A stretch of DNA of 63,823 bases from positions 1 to 63,823 of the forward strand of contig OMSO01000009.1 in NCBI GenBank assembly GCA_900313675.1, in the 5' to 3' direction. A program made the translations under genes and the position numbers. The stretch's first letter is position 1; every line of letters begins with the position of its first letter. Below are positions 1-7,014 of the stretch, piece after piece. A model generated the notes under the pieces. The model was not told where the DNA came from and ran no database searches. It saw only the letters and a program-made list of their open reading frames with translations. Source of the stretch: an uncultured Fibrobacter sp. (lineage in GTDB: Bacteria > Fibrobacterota > Fibrobacteria > Fibrobacterales > Fibrobacteraceae).

Positions 1-1
1 G

Positions 2-378
2 CTCTACAACGAAGGCATCAAGACCCGCGCCGTGTTCCGCATCTCCCGTGGCCGCCCGAACCTGCTCGACCTTATCCACGATAAGGAAGTGCAGTGGATT
101 GTGAACACCACCGAGACCGGCGCCGAAGCCATGGTCGACGAATGTCAACGCAGCGAGGAAAGTGAGAATATGCTTGCATATTCTCATTTGACGAGCAAGG
201 AGACTGTACGCAAAGCGTACAAATCCAGATGCGCTCCAAGGCTGTGGTCTCTGGCATTCCTATCACGACGACCATCGCCGCCCTCACCTCTACCGTGGAA
301 GGCCTCATGGACAAGCACGACTTCGGCCGCTTCGAAGTCTGCAGCTTGCAAGAGTACCACAGGCACGTGAAGAAGTAA
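2..378 (+). pseudogene. carB: Carbamoyl-phosphate synthase large subunit, C-terminal end, frameshifted by an insert
   Basis: The 5' end lies outside the window. The first part reads LYNEGIKTRAVFRISRGRP and then TGAEAMVDE, typical of the C-terminal allosteric (MGS-like) domain of CarB, which makes carbamoyl phosphate for arginine and pyrimidine synthesis. The expected continuation (QMRSKAVVSGIPITTT, ending EYHRHVKK and TAA at 376-378) resumes at 226 in another frame. In between (about 143-225) lies a hairpin-rich insert. The upstream frame runs on to a TGA at 368-370 and gives an unrelated tail; the downstream frame has a stop at 163. The catalytic domains upstream may still be made, but the regulatory domain is scrambled. 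A sequencing or assembly error cannot be excluded. Confidence 0.8.
143..225. repeat. Palindromic element inserted in carB
   Basis: This stretch breaks the CarB reading frame. It holds two perfect hairpins: a 10-bp stem around 164-185 (GAGAATATGC, loop TT) and a 7-bp stem at 206-222 (TGTACGC, loop AAA). The exact ends are uncertain because no clear target duplication is visible. The net length is 3n+2, which explains the frameshift. It looks like a short non-autonomous palindromic repeat rather than coding sequence. Confidence 0.65.
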
Positions 379-410
379 CACCCATCCGACATGCTCAGGG
401 CTGGCTCCGT

Positions 411-452
411 GTCATCCTGAGCGAAGCACCCTAAGGTGCGAAGTCGAAGGAT
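411..452. repeat. Intergenic palindromic repeat (CCTGAGCGAAG...CGAAGGATCT type)
   Basis: The motif GTCATCCTGAGCGAAG, a GCACC/GGTGC stem with loop CTAA, and then CGAAGTCGAAGGATCT form a REP-like unit. Similar units occur between genes in many bacterial genomes. It lies between carB and the FISUMP gene and may act as a weak terminator. Confidence 0.6.
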
Positions 453-495
453 CTAAAACTTTAAACAGGTGTTCCAAACGGAGCATCTTTTTTTA

Positions 496-501
496 TATCT
501 T
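496..501 (+). promoter_or_regulatory. -10 box of a probable leaderless promoter
   Basis: TATCTT is followed by exactly 7 nt and the ATG at 509. There is no Shine-Dalgarno sequence. Several other genes in the window have the same arrangement. Confidence 0.5.
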
Positions 502-508
502 TAACACC

Positions 509-1333
509 ATGAAAAAATATCTTTTTGTGCTCTTCGTTTCATTTATTTGTTGCTGCAGTGATGAAAAATCTTCCTCTAGCCCCGAAGATACCATTCCACC
601 CTATACCCCACAATTTGGAACGCTTTATGATTCACGTGACGGCCATTCCTATAAAACGACCGTTATAAACGGGCTTGAATGGATGGCAGAAAACTTGAAC
701 TACTATGTATTGACCACAGAATGTATTAGTTGTTCTGGAGAAAAGCTGACTTGCGGAGAACAGGATTCCTCGTTTCAAGCCAATTCATCGAGTATTGGAA
801 GATGCTACGGAATATCCACATACGTGAACAGCGGCTGCTATAATGATAATCCAGAAAATTGTGAGAAATATGGACGAATGTATAGCTGGGATGCAACAGT
901 CGGAGACACCTCAGAAATCAAGCTGCATGATGAGATCCTCGGGTTAGGCGATTCTATTCAAGGAATATGTCCTGACGGCTGGAGGATTCCAACAGAAGCA
1001 GATTTTTATGATGGTTTATGGTACTTTATACTTGAACGACATCCGGATTTATATACAAGTGACAGAGAAAGAAAACTTAAGTCAACAGAGGGCTGGCCAG
1101 ACAGTCTAAAGGGGACTGATGAGTACGGATTCAATTTGTTACCTGCGGGCTATGATAGGGATAGAAAGATGGGTGAATGCGCATCTTTTTGGTTAGCGAA
1201 CGAATTTAACGAACACCTTTCTTCCAGCGTCAACTTTGGTTGCAATTGGAAAGGAGGAGTGGTTGACACCCCCAATAAAAGCAGTTTTACATATGTAAGA
1301 TGTGTAAGGGAATATCCGCAAACCGCTCCGTAA
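509..1333 (+). CDS. FISUMP-domain lipoprotein
   Basis: The 274-residue protein begins with a lipoprotein signal (hydrophobic stretch, then FICCC near residue 15) and a short Ser-rich spacer. From about residue 41 it follows the Fibrobacter succinogenes major paralogous domain (TIGR02145-type): an SRDGHSYKTT motif, GLEWMAENLNY (55-65), a Cys-rich loop, CPDGWRIPT, and a C-terminal VRCVRE. The family is greatly expanded in Fibrobacter and its function is unknown; these proteins are exported and probably surface-attached. The gene stands alone. The start is set by the -10 box 7 nt upstream and by the signal peptide. Local GC is lower than in the housekeeping neighbours. A second paralogue lies at 48290-49273. 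Confidence 0.85.
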   Translation: MKKYLFVLFVSFICCCSDEKSSSSPEDTIPPYTPQFGTLYDSRDGHSYKTTVINGLEWMAENLNYYVLTTECISCSGEKLTCGEQDSSFQANSSSIGRCYGISTYVNSGCYNDNPENCEKYGRMYSWDATVGDTSEIKLHDEILGLGDSIQGICPDGWRIPTEADFYDGLWYFILERHPDLYTSDRERKLKSTEGWPDSLKGTDEYGFNLLPAGYDRDRKMGECASFWLANEFNEHLSSSVNFGCNWKGGVVDTPNKSSFTYVRCVREYPQTAP

Positions 1334-1428
1334 TGTTCCTTAGCAAGCCCTTCAACAACAAACTGGCGAATTTGATGATTTTTTCACCAAATTTGGACTC
1401 GTTAAAATAAAATTTTTCCCGCAAGCCT

Positions 1429-1456
1429 CCCAATGTCACATTCTGACATTGCGGGA
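1429..1456. repeat. Short inverted repeat
   Basis: CAATGTCA (1431-1438) and TGACATTG (1444-1451) form a perfect 8-bp stem with loop CATTC. There is no T tract, so it is either a weak terminator of the FISUMP gene or an operator for the downstream toxin-antitoxin pair. Confidence 0.4.
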
Positions 1457-1484
1457 ATGTATATTTGCGAAAAACACTAAAAAA

Positions 1485-1522
1485 GCCGCCTTTTCCGCAT
1501 GTAGGTGGCCGGAGGTAAAATG
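1485..1522. repeat. Cassette-border-like repeat, copy A
   Basis: The string is AAAGCCGCCTTTTCCGC, then ATGTAGGTGGCCGGAGG and AAAATG. Read in the direction of the toxin-antitoxin genes it resembles two sequences at 13222-13262 and 14022-14060 that flank the GNAT-like pair. Shared features are a CCGCC block, an A/T-rich run, TGTAGG(C/T)GG and GGAGG. It ends with a good Shine-Dalgarno and an ATG at 1520. Confidence 0.45.
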
Positions 1523-1561
1523 AATAGACTAGCAAAAAGTCCACAAATAATCAACAAGCAC

Positions 1562-1590
1562 TTGCGAATTGAAAGCAAATGTAGTATATT
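1562..1590 (+). promoter_or_regulatory. Promoter of the toxin-antitoxin pair
   Basis: TTGCGA (1562-1567), a 17-nt spacer and TATATT (1585-1590) fit a sigma-70 type promoter. The antitoxin ATG lies 7 nt after the -10, so the transcript would be leaderless. Confidence 0.55.
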
Positions 1591-1597
1591 TGTTAAT

Positions 1598-1867
1598 ATG
1601 AGTACCGTAGTAACAAATATCCGACTGGACCGCGAACTGAAAAACGAGGCTACCGAATTATTCAAAGATCTGGGACTAACCCTATCGCAAGCCTTTACCG
1701 TTTTCCTGAAGCAGTCGCTGTTGCATCACGGGCTCCCCTTTGCCGTCACCCGGCCTCCTTCCAAGGAACTCCTTGCTGCCATCGATGAGGGCGAAAAACT
1801 CGCTCACGACCCGAATGCCAAAACGTATTCGACACCGCAAGAACTTTGGGACGAACTGGGAATATGA
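1598..1867 (+). CDS. RelB/DinJ-family antitoxin
   Basis: The 89-residue protein starts MSTVVTNIRLDRELKNEA and continues with a ribbon-helix-helix pattern (LGLTLSQAFTVFLKQSL), as in DinJ. The C-terminal half (PSKELLAAIDEGEKL... TPQELWDELGI) is the usual acidic toxin-binding tail. Its role would be to neutralise the downstream YafQ-type toxin and repress its own promoter. The start at 1598 matches the family N-terminus and a -10 box 7 nt upstream. An in-frame ATG at 1520 has a good GGAGG and would add 26 residues, so it is a real alternative. The stop codon overlaps the toxin start (ATGA). Confidence 0.85.
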   Translation: MSTVVTNIRLDRELKNEATELFKDLGLTLSQAFTVFLKQSLLHHGLPFAVTRPPSKELLAAIDEGEKLAHDPNAKTYSTPQELWDELGI

Positions 1868-2160
1868 GCGAAGAAAAATACAAGTATCAAATCCGGGCGA
1901 CAACGAAGTTCAAGAAATCGGCAAAACTCGCAGCCAAGCGTGGCAAAGACACGCAGAAACTCAAGGATGTTGTCGAAAAGCTGGCGAAGGGCGAACCCCT
2001 TGACCCCGCATTACGCGACCATTCCCTTTCAGGGAATTGGGTCAATCACAGGGAAATACATATTGAGCCCGACTGGCTACTGATTTACAGAATAGAAGAG
2101 AACATTCTTGTTCTTGAATTAGTAGATACAGGTTCGCATTCAGACTTATTCAAGAAATAA
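1864..2160 (+). CDS. YafQ-family (RelE-fold) mRNA interferase toxin
   Basis: This protein of 98 residues is rich in Lys. It has the RelE/YafQ layout: YQIRATTKFKKSAKLAAKRG at the N-terminus, KLKDVVEKLAKGEPLDPALRDHSLSGNW in the middle and HIEPDWLLIYRIEEN plus LELVDTGSHSDLF at the end. In YafQ the C-terminal His and Asp/Phe residues take part in ribosome-dependent mRNA cleavage, and the GSHSDLF motif is present here. It overlaps the antitoxin stop by 4 nt, so translation is probably coupled. It looks complete. Family assignment is strong; activity is inferred. Confidence 0.87.
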   Translation: MSEEKYKYQIRATTKFKKSAKLAAKRGKDTQKLKDVVEKLAKGEPLDPALRDHSLSGNWVNHREIHIEPDWLLIYRIEENILVLELVDTGSHSDLFKK

Positions 2161-2184
2161 TCAGGTTTCCGCGTTAGGGATAAT

Positions 2185-2303
2185 GACCCCTTGGGGCCAA
2201 GACTCGCATAGCGAGGCTTGGTTCTAGGAGGCAAGCGACAAGCGTAAGCGCAGGCGATTGCCCCTAGAATATAGCCCGACCGCACATATATGTGCGGGAA
2301 CGC
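2185..2303. repeat. Hairpin-rich intergenic repeat after the toxin gene
   Basis: Nested and consecutive hairpins are visible: CCAAGACTCGC/GCGAGGCTTGG, CTAGGAGGCAAGCG pairing with CGATTGCCCCTAG, and CCGCACATATATGTGCGG. It is non-coding and resembles in style the insert in carB. It may end the toxin-antitoxin transcript. Confidence 0.5.
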
Positions 2304-2370
2304 TCTTTTCCTGTAAGTTCAGAGACCCAGCCTCATAAAACAGGTCTTTTCTGCGAAAGCGTAAATTTTC

Positions 2371-2376
2371 TATCTT
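2371..2376 (+). promoter_or_regulatory. -10 box of a probable leaderless promoter
   Basis: TATCTT, a 7-nt gap (CCCCGCT) and the ATG at 2384. No Shine-Dalgarno sequence is present. Confidence 0.5.
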
Positions 2377-2383
2377 CCCCGCT

Positions 2384-2863
2384 ATGATTATCAGGCAATA
2401 CAACGAAATGGACCTTGCGGCAATGATCCGCATCTGGAACGAGGTTGTGGAAGAAGGCATCGCCTTCCCGCAAGAGGACTTGCTCACGCCCGAAACCGGC
2501 AAGCAGTTCTTTGCCGCACAGACCTACTGCGCCGTTGCGGTCGAGGACGGCAAGATTTACGGGCTATACATTCTGCACCCGAACAATGTGGGCCGTTGCG
2601 GGCACATTTCAAATGCTAGCTACGCAGTCGCTTCGGAATCCAGGGGCAAGCATATCGGCGAAAAACTGGTGAAGGACTGCCTGGAACAGGCCAAAAAACA
2701 CGGCTTCGGCGTCTTGCAGTTCAATGCCGTCGTCGAAAGCAATACGCACGCCAGGCACCTGTACGAGCGTCTCGGGTTTGTCCAGCTCGGAACCATCCCG
2801 AAGGGTTTCCGAATGAAGGACGGACATTACGAAAACATCTGCCCGTACTATCACGAGCTTTAA
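2384..2863 (+). CDS. GNAT-family N-acetyltransferase
   Basis: A 159-residue single-domain GNAT protein. The N-terminal part (MIIRQYNEMDLAAMIRIWNE) is the usual beta1-alpha1 region. The acetyl-CoA loop is around SRGKHIGEKLV (about residues 86-96), and motif B is NTHARHLYERLGFVQLGTIPKGF, with the C-terminal sequence close to PhnO/YokL-like acetyltransferases. The substrate cannot be told from sequence. It is a single-gene unit between the toxin-antitoxin pair and the nitrogen genes, with a -10 box immediately upstream. Confidence 0.82.
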   Translation: MIIRQYNEMDLAAMIRIWNEVVEEGIAFPQEDLLTPETGKQFFAAQTYCAVAVEDGKIYGLYILHPNNVGRCGHISNASYAVASESRGKHIGEKLVKDCLEQAKKHGFGVLQFNAVVESNTHARHLYERLGFVQLGTIPKGFRMKDGHYENICPYYHEL

Positions 2864-2895
2864 TTAACGCCGTTCCGTTATAGTCACAATCACTT

Positions 2896-2942
2896 TTACA
2901 TCTTTTGAACAAATTTCACTAGGTGAAAAACATTATTCGTAA
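2896..2942 (+). promoter_or_regulatory. Candidate enhancer (activator-binding) sites of glnK-amt
   Basis: Two sequences resemble the TTAC-N7-GTAA sites upstream of glnN and gltB: TTACATCTTTTGAAC (2896-2910) and AACATTATTCGTAA (about 2929-2942). They lie about 105 and 85 bp upstream of the sigma-54 -24 element, the normal distance for a sigma-54 activator. The matches are imperfect. Confidence 0.4.
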
Positions 2943-2979
2943 ATCTGATTGAACATCTCCTGTTTTTCTTGATAATTTG

Positions 2980-3001
2980 GCGTTTTTCGAAAGAAAAACG
3001 C
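2980..3001. repeat. Perfect hairpin just upstream of the sigma-54 promoter
   Basis: GCGTTTTTC (2980-2988), loop GAAA and GAAAAACGC (2993-3001) form a 9-bp stem that ends 13 nt before the -24 element. It could be an operator or a DNA-bending site. It could also be a terminator for a GNAT read-through transcript. Confidence 0.5.
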
Positions 3002-3014
3002 TGTTTTGATTTTT

Positions 3015-3030
3015 TGGCACGCTCTTTGCA
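3015..3030 (+). promoter_or_regulatory. Sigma-54 promoter of glnK-amt
   Basis: TGGCAC-N5-TTGCA matches the -24/-12 consensus exactly. It lies 52 nt upstream of the glnK start. Confidence 0.85.
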
Positions 3031-3081
3031 TATATGGCGCGAATTCCAAAATTCCTTGGAATGAAAACAAGGACAAGCGCC

Positions 3082-3423
3082 ATGAAACTCGTTACGGCTT
3101 ATATCCAACCCGAACGACTCAATCTCGTGAAGCAAGCGCTTTACGAAAACAACATTTTCAAGATGTCAGTAACCAACGTGCTCGGCTGCGGCCAGCAGAA
3201 GGGCTATAACCAGCGCTTCCGCGGTGTGGTGACCGAGGTGAATTTGCTCAAGAAGATTTGCCTCAAGATCGCGGTAAACGACGAATTCGTGCAGCCCTGT
3301 ATCGACGCCATCATCAAGGGGGCGCGCTCCGGCGAAATCGGCGACGGCAAGATTTTCGTCACAAGCCTTGAACAGTGCATCCGCATCCGCACCGGAGAAT
3401 CGGGCCCGGAGGCGATTGGATAA
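3082..3423 (+). CDS. glnK: PII nitrogen-signalling protein (GlnK/GlnB family)
   Basis: The 113-residue protein has the family length and pattern: [14 protein letters not shown]-loop [22 protein letters not shown] and the C-terminal RIRTGE. PII proteins sense 2-oxoglutarate, ATP and ADP, and GlnK-type members block the ammonium channel. It sits directly before amt, as usual. Position 51 of the T-loop, normally the uridylylated Tyr, is Thr here and Tyr46 is Phe, so classical GlnD uridylylation is not expected. Start 3082 is chosen because it gives the family N-terminus; an in-frame upstream GTG/ATG would only add a non-homologous extension. The sigma-54 promoter is upstream. Confidence 0.92.
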   Translation: MKLVTAYIQPERLNLVKQALYENNIFKMSVTNVLGCGQQKGYNQRFRGVVTEVNLLKKICLKIAVNDEFVQPCIDAIIKGARSGEIGDGKIFVTSLEQCIRIRTGESGPEAIG

Positions 3424-3512
3424 AAGGGGGTAGAGACTAGGATTTAGAGGCTAGTGATTTTTCGCCCTACATTCACCCCTAGATCCTAGATCCTAAATCC
3501 TATCCCCTAACA
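3424..3512. repeat. CTAGATCCTA-type intergenic repeat
   Basis: A degenerate 9-10 nt unit (CTAGATCCTA, CTAAATCCTA) repeats on the right arm. The left arm, GGGGGTAGAGACTAGGATTT, is its approximate inverse complement, so the whole stretch can fold into a long hairpin between glnK and amt. Related strings occur at about 40400-40467 and 48250-48297. Confidence 0.5.
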
Positions 3513-3538
3513 ACAATTTTTCAAGAGGAATTTTACCA

Positions 3539-4804
3539 ATGAACGAAGTTACACAAGTCGTACCTGTCAGCGACGCCATCTTTATGACAGAAAACATCTG
3601 GATCATGATCAGCGCCATGCTGGTGTTTATCATGGGTCTCGGATTCGCCTGCGTTGAAGCGGGCCTCGTACGCGCCAAGTGCTCGGCGAACGTCGCGTTC
3701 AAGAACATCGCGGTCCCCGCCATCGGCATCACCATGTATGCCCTGCTGGGCTTTGGCCTCATGTATCCGGGCACCTTCAACGGGATTCTCGGATTCGCGG
3801 GCCTGGGTATCGGCGATTGGGCTAACCCGGACAGCTTCACCGCTGCCTACAACGGCCACTTTACGCTGTTTGCAGACTGGCTTTTCCAGGCCATGTTCGC
3901 CGCCACCGCAGCCACCATCGTCTCGGGTGCTGTCGCTGAACGCGTGAAGCTCCACTCCTTCCTCATTTTCACCATCATCTACGTGGCCTTTGTCTATCCC
4001 ATCGTGGGTAGCTGGACATGGGGCGGCGGCTGGCTCTCGACCCTCGGTGCACACGGCTTCCATGACCTGGCAGGGTCTACACTGGTCCACTCCGTGGGTG
4101 GCTGGGCAGCGCTTGCAGGCGTGATGATTCTTGGCCCCCGTATCGGCAAGTATGTGGGCGGCAAGGTGCACGCCATCCCGGCTCACAACATTCCGCTCGC
4201 CACCATCGGCGTGTTCATGCTGTGGTTCGGCTGGTGGGGATTCAACGCCGGTTCCGCTCTCTCTGGCGACCCAAAGGCTACCAGCTGGATTTTGGTGACC
4301 ACGAACCTCGCCGCTGTTGCAGGCATCATTACCGCGACACTCACCAGCTGGATTGTCTCGAAGAAGCCCGACGCCACCATGGCCTTGAACGGCTGCCTTG
4401 CCGGTCTCGTGGCTATCACTGCCGGTGCCGACGTGGTAACTCCGCTCTCCTCCTGGATTATCGGCGCTATCGCTGGCGTGCTGGTTGTGGGTGCGGTGTT
4501 TATGTTCGACCGCTTGCACTTGGATGACCCGGTCGGTGCCCTCTCTGTTCACCTGGTAAACGGCGTGTGGGGAACTCTCGCCGTGGGTATCTTCGACATG
4601 ACCGGCGACTACACGCTGGGAACGCAGGCTGTTGGCGTGCTTGCTTACGCAGTGCCCTGCTTCGCCGCCGCAAGCCTCATCTTCTTCGCCATCAAGAAGA
4701 CCATCGGCCTCCGCGTTACCGAAAGACAAGAACTCCGCGGCCTCGACCAAAGCGAACATGGTCAAGAAGCCTACAGCGGATTCCAAATCTTCAGCAACAT
4801 GTAG
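3539..4804 (+). CDS. amt: Ammonium transporter (Amt/MEP/Rh family)
   Basis: A 421-residue polytopic inner-membrane protein. Family hallmarks are visible: the first membrane segment GFACVEAGLVRAKCSANV, the GAVAERVKLHSF segment, the SWTWGGGWL and DLAGSTLVHSVGG motifs with the first pore His, IPLATIGVFMLWFGWWGFNAGSAL, and DDPVGALSVHLVNGVWGTLAVG with the second pore His. It conducts ammonium/ammonia and is expected to be gated by the adjacent PII protein. A GAGGAA sequence lies 10 nt before the ATG. It is probably co-transcribed with glnK from the sigma-54 promoter, and a rho-independent terminator follows. Confidence 0.95.
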   Translation: MNEVTQVVPVSDAIFMTENIWIMISAMLVFIMGLGFACVEAGLVRAKCSANVAFKNIAVPAIGITMYALLGFGLMYPGTFNGILGFAGLGIGDWANPDSFTAAYNGHFTLFADWLFQAMFAATAATIVSGAVAERVKLHSFLIFTIIYVAFVYPIVGSWTWGGGWLSTLGAHGFHDLAGSTLVHSVGGWAALAGVMILGPRIGKYVGGKVHAIPAHNIPLATIGVFMLWFGWWGFNAGSALSGDPKATSWILVTTNLAAVAGIITATLTSWIVSKKPDATMALNGCLAGLVAITAGADVVTPLSSWIIGAIAGVLVVGAVFMFDRLHLDDPVGALSVHLVNGVWGTLAVGIFDMTGDYTLGTQAVGVLAYAVPCFAAASLIFFAIKKTIGLRVTERQELRGLDQSEHGQEAYSGFQIFSNM

Positions 4805-4838
4805 ATTGGACGAAAGAATTTCTCTGTTGACTAAAATG

Positions 4839-4865
4839 CCCCGGGACAAAAGTCTCGGGGTTTTT
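4839..4865 (+). terminator. Rho-independent terminator after amt
   Basis: CCCCGGGAC, loop AAAA, GTCTCGGGG and then TTTTT. The stem allows one mismatch/wobble. Confidence 0.85.
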
Positions 4866-4926
4866 GCGATTTAGACTAAAATAAAAAAGCCTCGGCACAG
4901 AGGCATAAATACATACATTTTTTTGA

Positions 4927-6990
4927 TTAGATTTCCTTGAGCCAATCCCCGAAACTTGCATCGCTGGGCATGCGCCAGTCGGCGCGAGGCGACAGCGAGA
5001 TGGTACCGACTTTCGGGCCATCGGGAATACAACTGCGCTTGAATTGTTGCGTAAAGAAACGACTGATAAAAACGGCGAGAGCCTTGTCAATTTCTTCGTC
5101 AGTATGCTTGCCTTTGAAGGCGTATTTCGCCAGATAGCTGAGTTTTTCGGGAGCGGCTCCGTATTTCGCGAAATGGTAAAGGAAAAAGTCGTGCAGTTCG
5201 TACGCACCGAGAATGCTCTCCGTCTTTTGCGCAATCTGGCCGCTTGAATCGGCGGGAAGGAGTTCCGGAGAGACGGGCGTATCGAGGATGTCGCGGAGGA
5301 CTGCGGCAAGGACGGCCTCGTCGCTGGAGGCGAGACGCGTGGCTTTTTGATCCGGGATAGATTCCGCGCCGGTTTGATTCAGGTTTTGAACTGCGCGGTC
5401 GGCATACCAGCTCACGATGTGGCGCACGAGCGTTTTGGGAATATCACAGTTCACCGCATACATGGACATGTGATCGGCATTGTAGGTGCTCCAGCCAAGT
5501 GCGATTTCGGAGAGGTCTCCCGTACCGATGACGATTCCGCCTTCGCTGTTCGCGATATCCATCAGGATTTGCGTGCGTTCGCGGGCCTGCACGTTCTCGT
5601 AAGTCACATCGAGCTTTTGCGGGTCGTGCCCGATGTCAGTGAAGTGCTGGAGGCATGCCTTCTGGATATCGACGGTGCGGAGTTCCACGCCCAGGAGTTT
5701 CGCGAGTTCAACCGCATTGTTCCTAGTGCGATTCGTAGTGCCGAATCCGGGCATCGTGAGCGCAAGAATCTCGCAGGCAGGGCGATTCAACAGTTTGAAC
5801 GTCTCCGCAACCACGAGAAGCGCAAGCGTAGAATCAAGCCCGCCGCTCAGGCCAATTACAGCACGCTTGCTTCGGGTCGCCTCCAGGCGCTTGGCAAGCC
5901 CTGCACACTGTATGTTAAAAATCTCGGTGCAAGATGTATCGCGGGTTTCCGTGTTCCCCGGCACAAAGGGCGTCGGCGAAACATAGCGGTACTGGAGCGT
6001 ATCGCAACCACGCAGGCAGTCAAGAGTCGCCGCACGCGCAATGATAGAGCGGCTGTCAAAATCCTGGAACGAGCCTTCGCTCAGGCGTTGCATATTCAAG
6101 CGCTCTACGTCCACATCGGCATACACGATTTCGGTTTCACGCGAGAACGGCCTACTTTCGGCAAGCATGCTCCCGTTTTCCGCAATCATCAGGTGACCGC
6201 TAAAGACCATGTCCGTCGTAGATTCGTGCACTCCGGCAGAGGCATACACGTAAGCCGCTATGCAACGCGCCGACTGGTTCATCACCAAATTCCTGCGGTA
6301 ATCGCGCTTACCGACCAGTGCATCGCTTGCCGAGAGATTCACGATGACGTTCGCGCCCGCGAGGGCGAGTTCCCCGCTGGGTGGAGCCGGAGTCCACAAG
6401 TCCTCGCAAAGTTCCACACCGATACGGACTTCGGAACCATCGCTACAAGAAGCGCAATTCGAATAGTCAAATGCGCGACCTCTCACGGTGATGAAATTCG
6501 TGACAGGGACTTCGCCGGCGCCTTCTATCGCACACTTCACGATGCTAGCGGCACTCCCTGCCGAAGCGCCACACGCCCCGCGCAACAAATCGCGCCCACT
6601 CGAAAAATGCCGTTTCTCGTAGAATTCGCGCTGGTTCGGCAAGTGAATCTTGGGCGTAATCGCCACAACGCGCCCATGCTGCACAAAGGCGGCGCAGTTA
6701 TATAGCCTGCCAAATATGCGCAATGGCAAGCCAACCGCAATCACGGCATCGCTATCTTTTAAGGCGTCCGCAATCCGCACAAGCGCACGGGTGTTGTTCT
6801 GCAGAAGCAATTCCTGGTGAAACAAGTCGCTGCAGGTATAGCCCGTAATGCAGAGTTCCGGGAAAACGACAAAAGCCGCCCCGTTAGAGGCAGCAATTTT
6901 CGCGCTTCTGATAATTTCTTCGGTATTGTAGGCGGTATCGGCCACCTTCAACACCGGGGAAACACTTGCGAAACGATAAAAACCGAACAT
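4927..6990 (-). CDS. nadE: Glutamine-dependent NAD+ synthase
   Basis: A 687-residue two-domain enzyme. The N-terminal nitrilase-type glutaminase domain shows the Glu in FVVFPELCITGY, the Lys in ITPKIHLPNQREFYE and the Cys in GVELCEDLWTP. The C-terminal synthetase domain has the PP-loop IGLSGGLDSTLALLV and GTGDLSEIALGWSTYN. It amidates nicotinic acid adenine dinucleotide to NAD using glutamine nitrogen. It starts 24 nt after gltD and is on the same strand, so it is probably the last gene of the gltB-gltD-nadE operon under nitrogen control. Length and motifs are those of an intact enzyme. Confidence 0.94.
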   Translation of the reverse strand: MFGFYRFASVSPVLKVADTAYNTEEIIRSAKIAASNGAAFVVFPELCITGYTCSDLFHQELLLQNNTRALVRIADALKDSDAVIAVGLPLRIFGRLYNCAAFVQHGRVVAITPKIHLPNQREFYEKRHFSSGRDLLRGACGASAGSAASIVKCAIEGAGEVPVTNFITVRGRAFDYSNCASCSDGSEVRIGVELCEDLWTPAPPSGELALAGANVIVNLSASDALVGKRDYRRNLVMNQSARCIAAYVYASAGVHESTTDMVFSGHLMIAENGSMLAESRPFSRETEIVYADVDVERLNMQRLSEGSFQDFDSRSIIARAATLDCLRGCDTLQYRYVSPTPFVPGNTETRDTSCTEIFNIQCAGLAKRLEATRSKRAVIGLSGGLDSTLALLVVAETFKLLNRPACEILALTMPGFGTTNRTRNNAVELAKLLGVELRTVDIQKACLQHFTDIGHDPQKLDVTYENVQARERTQILMDIANSEGGIVIGTGDLSEIALGWSTYNADHMSMYAVNCDIPKTLVRHIVSWYADRAVQNLNQTGAESIPDQKATRLASSDEAVLAAVLRDILDTPVSPELLPADSSGQIAQKTESILGAYELHDFFLYHFAKYGAAPEKLSYLAKYAFKGKHTDEEIDKALAVFISRFFTQQFKRSCIPDGPKVGTISLSPRADWRMPSDASFGDWLKEI

Positions 6991-7014
6991 AGTTCCGCGG
7001 GCGGCTCCAAAGAA

